This document shows, piece by piece, positions 1 through 10,119 of a stretch of 64,000 nucleotides of DNA. The number at the start of each line of letters is the position of its first letter. Position 1 is the stretch's first letter. Source of the DNA: Rhizomys pruinosus (lineage: Eukaryota; Chordata; Mammalia; Rodentia; Spalacidae); NCBI GenBank assembly GCA_009823505.1, contig VZQC01000265.1:3186034-3250033 (forward strand), in the 5' to 3' direction. The translations under genes and the position numbers were made by a program. The notes beneath the pieces are model-generated. The model saw only the letters and a list, made by a program, of their open reading frames with translations, searched no databases and was not told where the DNA came from.

Positions 1-101
1 TTTTAATACCCTTTTATTATAATGCTCAAAGAAAAACTCACCTCAGAAATGCACAGGTGCATTTTAGCCAATGGCACAGCAATGATAAGAAAGAACCACT
101 T

Positions 102-325
102 GGGGCTGGAGAGATGGCCTAGCGGTTAAGAGCACTGACTGCTCTTGCAGAGGACCCGGGTTCGATTTCCCAGCACCCACATGGCGGCTGAGAACCAGTT
201 TTAACTCAAGTTCCAGGGGAATCTGACATCCTCTTCTGACCTCCATGGCATTGCACGACATGGGTGCACAAACCTACATGCAGATAGTACATTCATACAC
301 ATAAAAAATAAATAAAATGAAAAAA
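102..325 (+). mobile_element. B3 SINE (tRNA-derived)
   Basis: It opens with the tRNA-like head (GGGGCTGGAGAGATGGC), has a box B-like GGTTCGAT, and ends in an A-rich tail. Direct repeats at 87-101 and 326-340 (15 bp, one mismatch) are the target-site duplication, so the ends are well defined. The antisense open frame here is only translated SINE. Confidence 0.9.
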
Positions 326-340
326 AAGAAAGAACAACTT

Positions 341-777
341 AGTACTCCTGGGCTCCCATGGTGTCCCTTTCTTCTTCCAGTCAGATTTGCCCCATTATGG
401 CCTCCATCCCAACCTCACACTAACCACTCTAATCTCTGCACTCCCTTGCCTGAACCCACCCCTAAGCTTGTGTATTCTCTTTGCCTGTTTTGGAGTTTAT
501 ATAATTAAAGACTGAGAAGATACTGTTCTGTGTCTAGCTGTCTCCGTTTTGTCCCATGTTTAGCAGCCATATTCTTGTGCGAGGCTTCAGCCGGTTTGTT
601 ATTATTGCTGTGTGGAATTCTGTTGTGTGGCCAGACAGATCATTAATCATCATTGTTGGACATTTGGGTGAACATCTTACATTGGATTTTTATAAAGAAT
701 ATGGTTAGAAATTTGGGGTTCATGTTTTATGGATCATATATATCCATGTTTTTTTTTACATGGTTCATACTTCAGGG
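341..777. other. unannotated unique sequence
   Basis: I see no recognisable gene or repeat. The sequence is T-rich and ends at the LTR that starts near 778. Confidence 0.5.
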
Positions 778-1360
778 CTGTCCTGGTTAACTTTGTATTG
801 CTATGATAAAACACTCTGACCAAAACCACTTGCGGAAAGGTTTTATTTGCTTTATACATCCTGATCACAGTTCACCACTGTCAGAAGTTGGGGTAGGAAC
901 TCAAGGCAGGAATCTGGAGGTAGGAGCTGAGACACAGACTGTGGAGAAACATGGCTTACTGGCTTGCTCCTCAGTCCTGTGCTAATCTGCTTTCTTATAC
1001 AACCCAGGAACACCTGCCCAGGGGTGGCACCACCCACAGTGGACTGAGCCACCCCAGATCATTCAATAATCAAGAAACCACCTCACAGATATGGCTACAG
1101 ACCAGTCCAATAGATACTGTTTACAGACATGGCTACAGGCCAGTCCAATAGATACTGTTCACAGACATGGCTACAGGCCAGTCCAATAGATACTGTTCAC
1201 AGACATGGCTACAGGCCAGTCCAATAGATACTATTCACAGACATGGCTACAGGCCAGTCCAATAGATACTATTCACAGACATGGCTACAGGCCAGTCCAA
1301 CAGATACTGTTCCCCATGTGAAGTTCCCTCTTGGCAGGCATGTCAAGCTGACAGCTGAAG
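778..1360 (-). mobile_element. ERVL-MaLR-like solo LTR, antisense
   Basis: Read on the minus strand this is a common rodent LTR: a 'gtcaagctgaca'-type start, a 'cccacagtgg...ggtgccaccc' core, a 'tataagaaagcag' segment and a 'ttttatcatagcaat' end. The same family lies in sense at 27745-28140. There is no internal retroviral sequence beside it, so it is probably a solo LTR. It has been lengthened by the tandem array at 1086-1313. The subfamily is not assigned. Confidence 0.75.
1086..1313. repeat. 38-bp minisatellite, 6 units
   Basis: Six head-to-tail copies of a 38-bp unit starting CAGACATGGCTACAGGCCAG, beginning at 1086, 1124, 1162, 1200, 1238 and 1276. Units differ by only a few substitutions (for example actgtt/actatt). 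The unit corresponds to the 'cagacatg...caggcca' segment normally single-copy in this LTR, so the array arose inside it. Confidence 0.95.
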
Positions 1361-2001
1361 CTATGCTGCACAGGAGCAAGTTGCTGGGCAAAGGGTATGT
1401 TTACCTCCAGAATAGTCCACAGTGTCTCCATGCTTTCCAGTGTGGTTCCTACTCCTCTGTCAAAAGCATTTGAGAATTCTGTCCGTACCATATCTCACCA
1501 ACTACTCCCAGCATGCCATTTTAATTTTAGTCATTATGGTGGGCGTGTGGAAGGAAGCATTTTGTGGGTTGAATTTACATTTCCCTGATGGCTTGTGAGG
1601 TTGCTGGCTTTTCATTTGGATGAAAGCCATTGGAGATCTTCTTTGTGAAGGGAGTACTCCAGGTTTGACATTATTTTCCCATTAGATTGCCAGTGTTTTT
1701 CTCATCTATGCGGAATAAAAGCCCTTTATTAATAATTATATGTGTATTAAGTAATTTTTCTCATTCTGTGTTTTTTCTCTTAATTGCTTTTGTTGTGATT
1801 GCTTTGTTTTATGAACAAAAGTTCTTAATTTTAATGAAATGAATGACATACAAATCACTTCTTTCATGAGAAAGTCCTGAAGATTTCACAATATGTTTTT
1901 CTGCAAGTTTTATTCTTCTCTTTCATACTGAAGCCTACTATCAACCTGGAAGGAATTTTTATATGTTATGTGAGGTACAGGTTAAACAACATCTTCAATA
2001 A
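1361..2001. other. unannotated AT-rich sequence
   Basis: AT-rich unique DNA without a convincing exon or repeat. Confidence 0.45.
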
Positions 2002-2190
2002 CTCCTCCTCTCCTTCCTCCTCCTCCTCTCCTTCCTCCTCCTCCTCTCCTTCCTCCTCCTCCTCATCCTCTTCCTCCTCCTCCTTCTTCCTCCTCCTTCA
2101 TTCCCCTCCTCTTCCTTCATCACTTTTCCCTCCTCTTCCTCCCCATCTTCCTCCTCCTCCTCCTCCCCCTCCTCTTTCTCCCCTCCTCCA
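2002..2190. repeat. (TCC)n/(CTTCC)n polypyrimidine tract
   Basis: Nearly 190 bases of almost pure C/T on the plus strand, built of TCC and CTTCC blocks. It creates Ser/Pro-rich frames on one strand and Glu/Arg/Lys-rich frames on the other, which are artefacts of the repeat. Strand asymmetry of this kind can adopt triplex structures. Confidence 0.95.
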
Positions 2191-2267
2191 ATGTTCTTTC
2201 TTCCTGAAAATTGATGCAAAGATTTCATATGAATATCCTTCCTTTAAAATCTTTTAATTTTCATTTT

Positions 2268-2443
2268 TCTATGTGAATTTATTTCCTGCATGTATGTAAG
2301 GGTACCTGTATCATGATGTCATTAGATTCCCCTGGAACTGGAGTTATGAATGGTTGTTAGTCATCATGTGGGTGTCTGGAATTGAACTCACGTCCTCTGC
2401 ACAAGTAGCCAGTGCTTTTTACTGCTGAGTCATTTCTCCAGCC
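2268..2443 (-). mobile_element. B3 SINE, antisense, diverged
   Basis: On the minus strand it reads ggctggagaaatgactcagc..., then the 'ctccagttccaggggaatct' body shared by B3. Many substitutions and no clear tail make it an old copy. Confidence 0.8.
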
Positions 2444-2727
2444 TCGAGGACTATCTTTCTAAAAGCATGACTATGAGTGATATATTGGTATTTGTTTGTA
2501 CTTCCCAGCTGATTCCACATTGCACACTAAGAGCAGACCTACTAAAATATATTGAGTGTTTCCTATTCAATATCTAGGAAAATGTATAAATTCAAAGAAC
2601 ATAAATCTTCCAAGAATCTTGCCATGAAATGAATTCTAAATATGATCAAGTTGTAATGTATGAAATACACAAAAGTCAATCATTTAAAAAAATAATCACA
2701 TTGATTTATTTTGTCAGTATTGTGTTT

Positions 2728-2822
2728 GGGTTGGTGTTTTGGTTTCTTATACTGAGGATCAAACCTAGGGCTTCACACATAATAGGCAGATACTCTGCCA
2801 CTGAACTCTTCCTAGTCAACTC
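2728..2822 (-). mobile_element. ID/B4-type tRNA-derived SINE, antisense
   Basis: The minus strand reads aagagttcagtggcagag..., then gccctaggtttgatcctcag. This matches the tRNA-Ala-like ID unit (box A 'ttcagtggcagag', box B 'ggtttgatcc'). It is diverged and may be the ID half of a B4. Confidence 0.65.
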
Positions 2823-3686
2823 TTCCTACTGTCTATTTTATTGGCAATGCCTGGAGTTGGGCTTCATAGTTAGGTGCAGAATTTGTATTTTTGAAAAGAA
2901 ATGAAGAGTAAACGAAATAAATGCAAGATGGTTATTGTCAAGATCTTAATACTTATAAGTTTATTACCAACTGATTTAAATTTTTGCAGCAATTGAGATT
3001 TATCCAAGCAAATGTTGACAGTACTTGTTTTCCAGAATTTCCATCCCATCAGTTTATCAAATCTGAGCTAATTTGATAGATTAGAAATCCACATCATGTT
3101 GTTGTAGTTTTCAATTTGTTCATTTCAACTGAATTTGAGAGTGTTACCTGTGTAACCCTTTTGTTTCTTCTTTTACGACTGGTGAGATTTTCCAGGAGGT
3201 CATTGTTTATTAAAGGCAAGCATCTTGTATTACTGTCAGACATACTGTTAATGTTTTCCAAATGCTCACTTTCCTTTACGATTCATTGCCCTTTCTTGCA
3301 AAGTTTCAGACTTTATGTTCAAAATCTGCTCTACCTGTCTCTTTAGTTCTGGTTTTATCTGTGAATTTCAATAGAAATTCATTTCTGTACCATGTTATGG
3401 AGCTGACTTTAGGCTTTAAGTATGGTATTTCCTATGAGTTTCAAATGATTGCTAGCAAATTAAGGAAGCATCTTTCTTATCCTACTAGTGAAGTCAAGAC
3501 CTGATGTCAGACTTGATGCATTGTGAATAAGTCATTTATTGTGGTGACTCTGACTGTCTCTCTTTTGAAACTTCCTCCTATTGGACTCTCTTGCTCCTGA
3601 CAGCCCTATTCTGGACATTGTTGAGTGTTGCTTGGGCATAATGAGCTAACGTTCTTTTTTTAACTCCCATTTTATTTTCATTTCAT
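2823..3686. other. AT-rich sequence, perhaps very old LINE
   Basis: No gene is recognisable. The T-rich plus strand with scattered phrases has the texture of an old antisense L1, but I cannot align it by eye. Confidence 0.3.
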
Positions 3687-3844
3687 TTTTTTGTTTTGTT
3701 TTGTTTTTTTGAGACAGGGACTCCCTTTAGTCTCAGCTGGCTTGGAACTCGCTCTGTAGACCAGGATGGCCTTGAACTAACAGAGATCCTCCTGCCTCTG
3801 CCTCCCAAGTGCTAGGATTAAAGGCATGCACCACCATGCCCGGC
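3687..3844 (-). mobile_element. B1 SINE, antisense
   Basis: A T-rich tail (ttttgttttgttttttt), then gagacaggg, tggccttgaact, gcctctgcctcccaagtgct and caccaccatgcccggc. This is a nearly full-length 7SL-derived B1 on the minus strand. Confidence 0.95.
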
Positions 3845-3949
3845 GAATTAATGTTCTTTTAATACACTACAGAAGTCTACTGATATTTTATATTTTCTTA
3901 GGAATTTTGCTTCCGTAAGAATCTGGGACAATATTATTTGAGGGGTTTG

Positions 3950-4094
3950 ATTGTTTTTATGAGGCAGGGTCTCCCTGTAGCCCCAGCTGGCATGGAACTT
4001 GATATGTAGAACAGGCTGGCCTCCCACTCACAGAGATCTGCCTGCCTCTGCCTTCTGAGTGCTGAGATTAAAGTCATGTGCCACCAAGCCTAGC
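3950..4094 (-). mobile_element. B1 SINE, antisense
   Basis: gaggcagggtctccctgtag, aggctggcctcc and gcctctgccttctgagtgct in B1 order on the minus strand. More diverged than the copy 110 bp upstream. Confidence 0.92.
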
Positions 4095-4139
4095 TTGTTA
4101 GTGTTTTGTTTTGTTTTTTAACTCTTATTTCAGCTGTCC

Positions 4140-4495
4140 TTTTAAAAAATTTTAAATTAAATTTATTTTGGCTTACACATACAAATATAAAGTTGCACAT
4201 ATTACAAGGGTCACATGATGTTTCATGCATGTATAAATGGTTTAAAGCTTAAATCTGCTGAACATGTCTATGTCATTAAACATGTATAATTTCTTTGTGG
4301 TTGTAACTTCCACAGATCTTTGAGGCTTTTGAAATGGATGCCATATTACATCTATATTCATTCTACTATAAAATTGTACACCAAAGCATCATTTTCTATG
4401 TAACTTCATCTTGGTATTCGTTGATCAGTTTCCACACATGATCCATACATCCCTTCTATTCCAGCCTCTGATGTTTCCTTTCTTTTTTAGTAAAT
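4140..4495 (-). mobile_element. old L1 (L1M-like) 3'UTR, antisense
   Basis: The order of phrases (cacatgatgtttcatgcatg, gttgtaacttccacagatct, tgtacaccaaagcat, ccagcctctgatgtttcc) follows the ancient L1 3'UTR on the minus strand. No coding part is seen. Confidence 0.5.
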
Positions 4496-5185
4496 ATAAC
4501 ACCTGACGTTACTTATCAACTTGCTATGTAATGTAGGAATGTAAAGTAATATTTTTTTTCTTTACCTGAATGCAACTCTACTGTCAAAATGTGAATCCCT
4601 AAACATGTTTTGGAATTCACCTATTAAAAAAAACTATGTGAGAGACCACCTATGGTATTTCTGGCATGGGCTTATTTGCTTTATAAGATTAACTCTGTGA
4701 ATTCCTAAATGTGTTTTGGAATCAACCTATACTTTATTCTCAGACTTTGTAAATTTAATATATGTATGGAATTTAAAAATCCTAAGAGTAGAATCATTTT
4801 AAGCTGTCTTTTAAAAATAATTCAATGCTCAACAAAAACAGATCAGAGAATTCCCATGTTTCCAAGATGAATGAATGATTGAATGCTCATTCAATCATTT
4901 GAATGAATGATTCATGCTCCATTCCTTGAGAATTTAGAGAACTTTTACTGGTGTGCTTCTGTTCTATTGGGGACTTTAAAAATATTTTGTTTAGGCATGT
5001 ATAATTTTTAAATTGACTGTTTTGTTAATATTTTACAAAATAATAACATACAACCAATTTGAATTTAAATTTATCATTTAAAATATTTAGTTTGAAATAA
5101 GTCTCTGTGTGATTATATAAGCTGCCTAGCAAAAATGTCTTTGTATATATTTAGCTGGCTCTTAGATTTGCTTTTCCATTTTATT
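4496..5185. other. AT-rich unannotated sequence with a short inverted repeat
   Basis: No exon is seen. It holds a perfect 12-bp inverted repeat with a 2-nt spacer at 4874-4899. Confidence 0.45.
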
Positions 5186-5189
5186 CTTA

Positions 5190-5275
5190 CAGTGTCGCTA
5201 TGTAGCCCAGGCTGGCCTCAGCTTTGCAATGCTAGTGCCCCAGCCTTTCCAGGGCATGTGTCACTGGCTCCCGCT
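5190..5275 (-). mobile_element. B1/B4-like SINE fragment, antisense
   Basis: tgtcgctatgtagcccaggc followed by tggcctcagctttgcaatgc resembles the B1 core on the minus strand. It is short and diverged. Confidence 0.6.
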
Positions 5276-6535
5276 CAGCTTTATTAATTATAATTCATGC
5301 TTTTATATATTTAACTCCATTAAGCTAACTTTAGACAAGTACTTTAACTTGCTAGATGAACTCTAGTTCTTATTTCTTCCCCTCCAGTATTGAGGGCATA
5401 TAGGCTCTGCATTGTCTTCTAAGAGCATCTTTGGACACATCCCTTGAACCATGGTGAGAAGGGCTCATTGTTGTTCATGTTTCAGGCATGCATGCCAGCC
5501 TAGGAAGGTAGACTCAACTCCACTGAAGGATTTTACAGAGTACAACCATAACCTGCAGCAGAATCTCTTACTTATTGGGCCATGCCAGAGTCCTTTACTT
5601 CATTTTTCCTTCTTTGTCCTTTGTTTCATGTGTGTTTCAAATGTTTAGTAAACTGATAGATTTAGTCTTATTTTTACCCAATCCAAGTGATTTAAAGAAA
5701 TTATAAGGTATTTTAATGCATTTCAGCAGCCGTCCTCAGTGACATCTTGTTCCACTTTCTGATCCTGGACATTGTATTCCCTTGCTGTTTCTCTGGTATT
5801 ATATGTTTGCTGTGGGGACACTCCCACATCTCCTCTCCTTTAAGATGGACTCTTTGAGCTGGTAGCATGTTTTGTAGAATACAGTCCCAGTTAACTACTG
5901 TGCAAAGCCTTTGATCATGGTGCTGTCCATGGTTCTGAAGTTTGAAAAAGGCACCCATGCTTGGAATGTGGACGGATTCTTGTAAGACAAAGGGCGGCCC
6001 ATTCAGAGGGAAAGGCTGCATGTATTCACACAGCCTCAGAGTGACTGGACGGGCTCAGAGGATGGTCTGTGTTGGAGCCTGCCTTGGTTTCTTGTCAAGT
6101 TGGGTTCCAGAAAGCAAACTCTGAGGTGAATCCTCCTGTGCAGGCTCTTGAATTAGCACTGGTGGAGGGAAAGCAAAGAGAGTTACATAGAACTAAGGAG
6201 AGGCCAGGTAACACTGAAGGCCCTACCAATGCCTCATCCACTTAACTGTGGTATCTGAAACTGACACCATCTTTCAGTGTTGTCCTAGGCAATGGGACTG
6301 GGCCTGTATGCCCAGGTTGCTCAGGCATTGGCTTTGGAACAATGATGAGGAGTTGTCATCTGCCAAAGCCACCCTTGGAGGGCTGGTCCCTGCTGTACCT
6401 GAGTAAGGATGCTTTGTTCCAGAAGGACCTCTGCATTAACATGAGAAAATCGACTCCAGCAGGCTGTGCCTTGTCAGTGGGTGGAGCACTTCAACTCTCC
6501 AAATCCTATGACTCAGGCACTACACTATAGCATTT
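5276..6535. other. unique sequence, no gene recognised
   Basis: Open frames up to about 100 codons occur on both strands, but none shows family motifs or flanking splice signals I would trust. Confidence 0.5.
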
Positions 6536-6650
6536 CCACTTTACAGATGGGAAAGCAAGGCATCCAGAGACTAAATTACCTCTCTAGGCATTGAGTGTCT
6601 GAGTTAGGACTCAAATGCAGGCAGTCTGACTTCAGCATACTGCTTCTATT
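6536..6650 (+). mobile_element. MIR SINE
   Basis: ctttacagatgggaaagcaa, then acctctctaggcattgagtg and ggactcaaatgcaggcagtc. This is the standard MIR core order in a diverged copy. Confidence 0.7.
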
Positions 6651-7424
6651 GCTGGGAAGAATAAATCCTTCTCTCTTCATTTTCTTGGCATTTACTTCTA
6701 AGCATTAACCCCCTGCACCTGTGTTTCTCAGATGACTGCGTGGTTCTATGTCTATGTTGCTCTTGCACATGAATGAGCAGCTGACAGGTGTAGAAACTCT
6801 GGCTTTAGAATCCTTCCATTAAGTGCCTGCCTGGATGCCCTGCAGCTTCTGAGGTTGAATGCACTTTCCTGAGCAGTATTCTGGACTGATTCTTTTATCT
6901 TCTCTCTGTTTCTGCTCATGTGGTCTATCTAGACTCTAGGAGTCTATCCAGGTGTGGACTTTTCAAAAGTCCATCCTGTGACTATAAGGTGCTTATTTCT
7001 ATCTTCTCCTCTCTTGGTGAAACAATTTATTTGCCCTTTTATTTATTCGTCATTTGAAGTATGTTTGTGTTCAGCCCCTACCAGACACAGTGGTAGGAGA
7101 TGAGCCCTCAGAGAGAAGTCAGCTACAGTACCCCACAGGAGTGAGGAGACAGGCAAGATAGCAAACTGCAGAGTTCTGAGGTAGGTAGGAATTTGTAAGG
7201 AAACAGGCCTAGCAAGACTCTCTAGTCCCAGGAGCAGGCCTCGAGGAAAATAAGACTTCTTGCAGATGGTGGGCTCTGGAGTTTGAAAGGCATATAGGAA
7301 TGAGGTAACACCTGAAGATTTGCAGATTCCCAGACTACTCAGTTAAGCTTAACCAACACCTTAGAGTTCACTGTGGCGAATATTTAACTTCGTGGAAATT
7401 CTAGATGCTATCCCTCTGTTTACT
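6651..7424. other. unique sequence
   Basis: No recognisable gene or repeat. Confidence 0.45.
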
Positions 7425-7565
7425 CATGTAATCCTTATGTTTCACAGGAGAAATGGAGTTCCACAGAGGTTATTGGTTTACCAGGGTCACGCAACAGTAA
7501 GCTACAGAAGTGTACTGTGGTATCATGCCCAGGGATGCTCAGAGGACCTGACTCATACTGGGAAA
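7425..7565 (+). mobile_element. MIR SINE
   Basis: ttcacaggagaaatggagtt, accagggtcacgcaacagta and the following bases follow the MIR core. Diverged. Confidence 0.6.
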
Positions 7566-7651
7566 GTGGGCTAAACTGCCTGACAGGCTCCCTGTCAGGA
7601 ACCTATCTCTGTAGTTGAGCCAGGCACTGCTTTGCATGCTACGAATCATGA

Positions 7652-7654
<3 letters not shown>

Positions 7655-7692
<38 letters not shown>
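7655..7692. repeat. (TC)n microsatellite
   Basis: A pure TC run of 38 bases. Confidence 0.98.
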
Positions 7693-7695
<3 letters not shown>

Positions 7696-7699
7696 CTTA

Positions 7700-8265
7700 T
7701 ATGTCACTGGGGCTCTGGCAAGTTTTTTGAATAAGTGAAATTGCTCATGCTGGACAGTCAGCCTAAGTGAGGGGACCAAACTGTAATTGGTGCCCCCCTT
7801 TCCTAGTCTCAGTACTGTGCTGCAGCCAGAGGCTCTCTGACCTCTGTGGCCCAGCTGACCTCCACTCCCAAGTTTCTGCATGCTGTTGCTGTTGACACAC
7901 TCCCCCTACCCTGTTCTTGTCACCATGAAAATTGTACTTTCACTTTCAAATAAAACTCGGCACAGTCATGAGACCTATGATTCCCGTTCTTGCAGGCTGG
8001 GTTGCCTCACTTGAGCAGGAGGCCTTCCCAGGCAACACTTCCTTTCTCTCACCTTGTGTCATGACCGGACCTGGTCTCCAAAGTTAGATTCATGGGAACT
8101 AAGGTAGGGAATGGCTTGAGGTGCCATGTTTCTGCTCTGAATGGGAGGTTTAGAAGGATCTAGTTGTTTCTTAAGAGCTGCTGCACACCTAGAGCTGTCT
8201 GATGCTGGAGAGTCTCTCTCTCTCTCTCTTAATCCTCCCAGCATCCATCTGGGACAGGCGCTTTC
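7700..8265. other. unique sequence with a short CT run
   Basis: It holds a (CT)n run of 17 bases at 8213-8229. Nothing else is recognisable. Confidence 0.45.
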
Positions 8266-8267
8266 CT

Positions 8268-8385
8268 TAGATCCACTTTACAGGTAGAAAAACATAAACA
8301 CTGAGTTCAGAGAGGGTCAGGAACGTACTCCATCGAGCTGAGTTGAGAAGGGCCAATGATCGGACCTAGCGCCAGTCCCTCTGTG
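8268..8385 (+). mobile_element. MIR SINE
   Basis: ccactttacaggtagaaaaa followed by agagagggtcaggaac matches the MIR core order. Old and diverged. Confidence 0.55.
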
Positions 8386-8984
8386 TTCCTGGCCCTGTTC
8401 GTTCCCGAACGTCACCCTACCAAACACCGCCAGCCCCACCACCTTCCTCCTGTCCACTATCTGGGCCCTTGAGAAGGTCAAAACCAAAGTTTTTACTGAT
8501 CTGTCCTCTGGGCTAAGGACATCTCTGTCTCCTGGGCCTAGCCACCTTCAGAATTCGTAAAGACTTACTTCAAAACCCTGCAGGATGTTATAGTATGGAA
8601 CGTTTACAGCTGTTCAGTGCAGTCTCCCAGGAAGGTGTTCCTTCATCACTGCTTGCTGCCTTGGTAACAGGAGGGATCTGATGGCACTGGAACTCTCTGC
8701 TGTCTCTCCACAGTGTGAGCCTCAAAACTCATGGAAGACAGGCTATGGCTCAACACGCTTCCATTCTTATGTTCAGGAAGCTCTGTCCCTAGTTCTCTCA
8801 TTGGTTCACCCAAACTTAGTATAAAGCCCTTTGCCTCCACCCCTGAACCCCATTGCCCACAGCCATCCAGGGTAGGGCCCAGCCGAGTGAAGGGCAGGGC
8901 ACTCTGTGTGTCTGAACCTCTGGGGTTCACAGATGGGCTTTGGGATTCATAACACTTATGGTGCAACATTTGCTCATCACTGAT

Positions 8985-9052
8985 GACCCCAAGCACTGAG
9001 AACAGCACCTGGCACAGAGCCTGTGCTCAGGAAGTATTTGTTGAATTGATGA
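8985..9052 (+). mobile_element. MIR/L2 3'-end fragment
   Basis: agcacctggcacagagcctg, then caggaagtatttgttgaatt is the shared MIR/L2 3'-terminal phrase. Confidence 0.7.
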
Positions 9053-9879
9053 GTTCTACTTGTAGGCTGATAGTGAGGCTAATAGGTATTAGTTTGGCGA
9101 GATCATTTTCAATACTTAAGTAATAAATTCTAAAAAGTAGTGGCATTTGTTTGGGATGGGAAGGAGCACTCCAGTGCAAACAGGCATGCCATGGTCACCA
9201 GGAAGGTGGGAGGCAAAAGGGAAGTTTTTTGAAGCAGAAGTCCTTGTCCACATGGACTGGTGGCAAGGGTATTAAAGTATCACTACCACGGGCCTCACCC
9301 CTTCTGAGTTGGAAGGTAGTTGTTTTACACAGGCCTTGTGGAAGAAAATAGTAGTGTAAGACATTGCCTTGCTGTCTGCAAGGCTGAGACTCTGGCCATC
9401 TTTTGTGGCAGTTTTTATTACCATGCAAGAGCCCATGCAACTCTTCCTTCAAGACTTCCTGCTTCTGTTTATTTTATTTCATTTTTGTGAGACTTTAACA
9501 TAAGCTACCCCATCTGATTCTGACATCTGCCACCATGGAATTTTCCATCCACAAGAAAGTCCTCTCTTTGTTCTCTCATTTTAATAGTTCTGGCTCTTTC
9601 CACATTTTCTTGTCCTGGAAACTAGGAACCCTGACAGCCTATATAGGGCAGGGTGCTAGCTATAACCAAACTACATCAGGAAGGCTGTCATAGCCCAGTG
9701 GAAACCTATGAATGAATCCAGAAAGAACCACAAAGACTAGGTGAGCGTATGAATTCATCTGGCCCAGGTATCTGATCGTGGTGTCTCCTCTGTAGAGCTC
9801 CCATGGATGCTGATCTGGGCCAGTGTTGGGGAGTATGACAGAGAGAATGGGCATTAGTGTCACACCACTATAGACTTGA
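9053..9879. other. unique sequence
   Basis: Short frames only (up to 85 codons). I recognise no gene or repeat. Confidence 0.45.
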
Positions 9880-10000
9880 AGCTTACTGCACAGCCATGAC
9901 AAGTGATTTATGACCCCCGAGACTCAGTCTCTACATGCATAAAATTAGAGCCAATGGACCAACCTCAAGGGATGTGGTGTGAATTCAGTTGTATGTGTGT
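9880..10000 (-). mobile_element. MIR SINE, antisense
   Basis: actcagtctctacatgcata followed by aaattagagccaatg matches 'cctcagtttcctcatctgtaaaat' of antisense MIR, with the preceding 'caagtgattta' phrase. Confidence 0.55.
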
Positions 10001-10119
10001 AATGTGTGCACACACATGGCATCAGGTATGATACTTCTTGGCCTCCATGACTGCTGGCTTTCCAGATACCATGTGCCCTCCCTATCTCCTGAGTCTTCCA
10101 CTCCATGTTCCTTGCTGTT

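Noticed and set aside
1970..2257. Ser/Pro-rich frame
   Set aside because: Translation of the pyrimidine tract.
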